Below, one piece after another: positions 61,821 through 64,000 of a DNA stretch of 64,000 bases. The stretch covers positions 45,607 to 109,606 of the forward strand of contig NZ_JAGGPX010000013.1 of the NCBI RefSeq assembly GCF_018613575.1. Direction: 5' to 3'. A program made the position numbers and the translations under genes. Source of the DNA: Planococcus sp. ISL-110 (GTDB lineage: Bacteria; Bacillota; Bacilli; Bacillales_A; Planococcaceae). The notes beneath the pieces were generated by a model, which had not been told where the DNA came from, did no database searches, and saw only the letters and a list, made by a program, of their open reading frames with translations. The stretch's first letter is position 1, and every line of letters begins with the position of its first letter.

Positions 61821-63341
61821 CTAGAACTCTCCTGGATATTCCTTGTTCAACTTGTCTTTCAGGCTGTCGAGCACGTATGGATTATACACCCATTCTTCAC
61901 GCAATAATTGGCGATATCCGGCGAGTGCTTCTTCGGAATTGATTTTCTCGTAAACAGGAACGAGGTCTTCATCGTAATAATAATATCCGCTTTCTTCATA
62001 TGCTCTTTCTGCCTCCAAAGCTGCTTTCAGCGATAGTTGCGGATCGATGAGCAGGTAGATCTCGGCCAGCAGCAATAAATCGTCAATGAGAAATTCTTCC
62101 GTGTCTTCTGCAATTTTCCGGTTCAGCAAATCAGCGCCTTGTTCAAATTCTCCTTGGTCCAATAGAACATCCAACAACAGCCACTCTGCGGCATATATGT
62201 CATATGGATCTCCCACTTTTTTTATAGCTGCTGCTGTTTGTTCGACTGCTGAATAGTCTTTCTTATCCAACTGCTCATAAGCCTGCTGAAACCAAACATC
62301 CAGCTGTGCTTGCTCGGCTATCATTTTTTCGAGAAAAATCTCTTCATACTCCTCAATCTCCATGCCGATCATCGCTTCCAGCTTTTTATAGAATGCGTTT
62401 GTTGATCTCGACATCAACAAATCCGGGATAAAGTCTTCCCCATGTTCCGCCACCAGAGATTCCACAGCTAAAAAACTTTGGGCATAGGGATCAAACGTGT
62501 CTGTAGTCGCAGTGTCGTAATCCTGTTGGCTGTCAAGGTCATGAAAATCCACTATTTCAAGGCTTTCCAAGTCATACCACCCACTGGATTCCTCAGCGAA
62601 ATAATCGGCAAGGCCTTCTTCAAACCAGGAAGGAATTCGTGTAATCGGCAAGCTATGTTGATTGGAGAAAAGGTGGCTTTGGTAATGGGAATATTCATGC
62701 ACCAGAATCAGCTCCCAATTTTCATCTGCCGGAACGAGGTGAATGCTTTTATTGCCCAGATTGTAATAACCCGCGACATCTTTTGCCCCATAACCGGTTT
62801 CCAGCGAATCATAATCCTCATGAAACTCAATCGTCAAGCCGCCCTGGTCATGGGTGCCCAGAAACGAATTAAAGCTTTCCCGTTCCTCTTGAAGAACTTC
62901 ATCGATTTTAGCGATACTATCTTTATTGTTTTCGGAATGGTAATAAGTCACACCATTTTTTTCAGTCTTCAGCAGTTCGGGCTGCGAAGAAACCTGGAAT
63001 ACAGTTGATGCAAAAAACCTGACTTTATCGTTTAAAGCCTGATTTTCATCTCCGGTTGTATAAACAACGAACGAATTAATGATGGTTACGAAAGTGACTA
63101 CAAGCGATAGGGCAATGGAAAAGACCATCAACCCGACCGCTTCTCTGACATTGCTGAGTTTCATGAACTTCAGACTGCCTTTTATGACACCTATGATGCT
63201 GGCAGAAAAAACAACCAGACAGACCAAAAAGAACATCCCGGCAATCATCAATCCGCCAATGAGCCCTTGATTGAAAATGAGGAAATAAGCGAGAGACGAA
63301 CAGCCAAGCAGTAAGAGAAATTGTTTAACGATGCTTTTCAT
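61821..63341 (-). CDS. Membrane-anchored gluzincin metallopeptidase
   Basis: A 506-residue protein. Three N-terminal helices (about 5-24, 28-52, 70-95), then a peptidase MA-like domain with zinc motif HEYSH (215-219) and the third ligand E242 in WFEEGLADYFAE, as in aminopeptidase-N-like gluzincins. The C-terminal 170 residues are acidic helices resembling TPR repeats (DWFQQAYEQLDKKDYSAVEQTAAAI). It is likely extracellular or cytoplasmic depending on orientation; substrate unknown. Many Bacillus genomes carry relatives. Stand-alone gene. Confidence 0.85.
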   Translation of the reverse strand: MKSIVKQFLLLLGCSSLAYFLIFNQGLIGGLMIAGMFFLVCLVVFSASIIGVIKGSLKFMKLSNVREAVGLMVFSIALSLVVTFVTIINSFVVYTTGDENQALNDKVRFFASTVFQVSSQPELLKTEKNGVTYYHSENNKDSIAKIDEVLQEERESFNSFLGTHDQGGLTIEFHEDYDSLETGYGAKDVAGYYNLGNKSIHLVPADENWELILVHEYSHYQSHLFSNQHSLPITRIPSWFEEGLADYFAEESSGWYDLESLEIVDFHDLDSQQDYDTATTDTFDPYAQSFLAVESLVAEHGEDFIPDLLMSRSTNAFYKKLEAMIGMEIEEYEEIFLEKMIAEQAQLDVWFQQAYEQLDKKDYSAVEQTAAAIKKVGDPYDIYAAEWLLLDVLLDQGEFEQGADLLNRKIAEDTEEFLIDDLLLLAEIYLLIDPQLSLKAALEAERAYEESGYYYYDEDLVPVYEKINSEEALAGYRQLLREEWVYNPYVLDSLKDKLNKEYPGEF

Positions 63342-63651
63342 CGGTGCCTCCAGTTAGTTTGGTATGGAAAGAAAACAGACTTTATCGTTTCGCTGGATAT
63401 TATCAATACCAAACTGCCACATCCCAGCAATAAGTCCTTAATCTTTTCTATATATTAGCAGTTAAGTGAGCTAATAAATAGTCTTTTTGGAGTTCATTCA
63501 CTTATATTTCTATAAATTTATTTCCTGACCGTGCAGGCGGATCTCTTTCTTTCATTTAACGCAAAAAAGGAGTGCCCAGAAGCCATTTATGATGGCTTTC
63601 AGGGCACTCCTTTTCACTTTCCTTTAACCTTGTTCCGCAATTTGGTCTTTA
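63342..63651. other. 310-base gap with terminator
   Basis: Besides the terminator at 63563-63614 nothing coding is seen; it should also hold the promoter of the peptidase gene on the minus strand. Confidence 0.5.
63563..63614 (-). terminator. Terminator of the edge gene
   Basis: About 21-bp stem: minus strand AAAAGGAGTGCCCTGAAAGCCAT with ATGGCTTCTGGGCACTCCTTTT, small loop, then TTG/GCG. Confidence 0.88.
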
Positions 63652-64000
63652 TTATTGCTTGCGCGCACGCAATGCAAGGGTTGTCGTCAATCCAGCAAGC
63701 ATTAGGCCAGCTAGGATCCATAGGTAAGGAATCGTACCTGCATCTGCTGTGCCGCCCATGCCTGTCGCAGGCATTTCAGATGGCATTTCCGTTGCCCCGA
63801 ATTCTTCCGGGAACTGGTCCACGATGGCCGCTGACAAGCCAGCTGCCGGCATGGTCATATGCGCATAGGCTTCACGAATCGAGCTGTACGCTGTTTCGTA
63901 ATCGCCTGCTGCGTAGGCATCAAATGCCGTCAACAGCTGTTCAACGTGTGCCGTTAAGCCTTCTTCCAATGCATCCGCCGGAACACGGCCTTCTGTTGCC
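63652..64000 (-). CDS. Cell-surface protein with sortase-like anchor (partial, runs off the window)
   Basis: Open to the window edge, so the N-terminal part is missing. The 115 or so visible residues include HVEQLLTAFDAYAAGDYETAYSSIREAYAHM, a repeat-like alpha module seen in surface or copper-linked Firmicute proteins, then a proline/methionine linker with MPATGMGG (an LPxTG-like motif), a membrane helix (PYLWILAGLMLAGLTTTLAL) and the basic tail RARKQ. It may be attached to the wall by a sortase. An in-frame TTG near 63969 could start a short version, but the frame continues further. Confidence 0.7.
   Translation of the reverse strand, partial: ATEGRVPADALEEGLTAHVEQLLTAFDAYAAGDYETAYSSIREAYAHMTMPAAGLSAAIVDQFPEEFGATEMPSEMPATGMGGTADAGTIPYLWILAGLMLAGLTTTLALRARKQ

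Overview
The window looks like chromosome from a low-to-mid GC Firmicute, most likely Planococcaceae (Planococcus-like). This rests on AGGAGG-type ribosome binding sites with frequent TTG/GTG starts, Bacillus-type gene families (YrkD/E/F/H/I, YoxD, LMW-PTP, CtaG, FruRKA, PtsHI), a cobalamin riboswitch of Bacillus type, and GC-rich extragenic repeats of the kind scattered through Bacillaceae/Planococcaceae. No rRNA, tRNA, CRISPR array, prophage or intact insertion sequence was seen.

1-9.5 kb is the most distinctive part: a reactive-sulfur (persulfide/sulfide) regulon. It holds a CstR-type persulfide sensor (2647), two rhodanese-persulfide dioxygenase fusions, two DsrE-like proteins, two small rhodaneses (one membrane-anchored), a TusA-rhodanese fusion, a stand-alone TusA, a DUF302 protein and a class I methyltransferase. 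Six copies of an ATACCC-N4-GGGTAT palindrome sit in its promoters, several between clear -35 and -10 boxes, so the repressor probably controls itself and at least five other units. A SulP-family anion transporter and a beta-carbonic anhydrase, overlapping by ATGA, follow. A 31-codon membrane-peptide frame with an internal TGA lies between the first two operator-controlled genes.

9.5-25.5 kb is a patchwork of single genes and broken ones: a Fic protein flanked by two matching inverted sites, a butanediol-dehydrogenase remnant, pyruvate oxidase, a PAS-PAS-GGDEF-EAL protein, an AraC regulator, a VOC protein, an ArsR regulator next to a truncated MFS gene, a UbiB-like kinase, a Nudix remnant beside a metallo-beta-lactamase-fold gene, and two tandem SRPBCC genes followed by a frameshifted P-loop kinase gene.

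25.5-35 kb carries sugar transport: fruR-fruK-fruA on the minus strand, divergent from ptsH-ptsI on the plus strand, with paired direct repeats between them. A YoxD-like reductase, a metallo-hydrolase and NAD(P)H-hydrate dehydratase follow.

35-50 kb has scattered housekeeping and accessory genes (LMW-PTP, two-pore channel, sirtuin, formamidase family, DUF2207, YqcI/YcgG, LacI regulator, arylamine N-acetyltransferase), a cobalamin-riboswitch operon (adenosyltransferase-like protein plus BtuF), and a predicted EVE-like/HNH endonuclease next to 3.6 tandem copies of a 125-bp repeat.

50-64 kb has CtaG, a diguanylate cyclase, a GNAT, a divergent SgrR/MFS pair recalling E. coli sgrR-setA, a DUF1259-like protein, a DmpA-type peptidase, a CBS protein, a VTT/DedA protein, GMP reductase, a MATE remnant, a membrane zinc peptidase and, at the edge, a cell-wall-anchored protein. 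At least seven broken genes in 64 kb is a high density. All functional statements rest on motifs read by eye; no database search was run.
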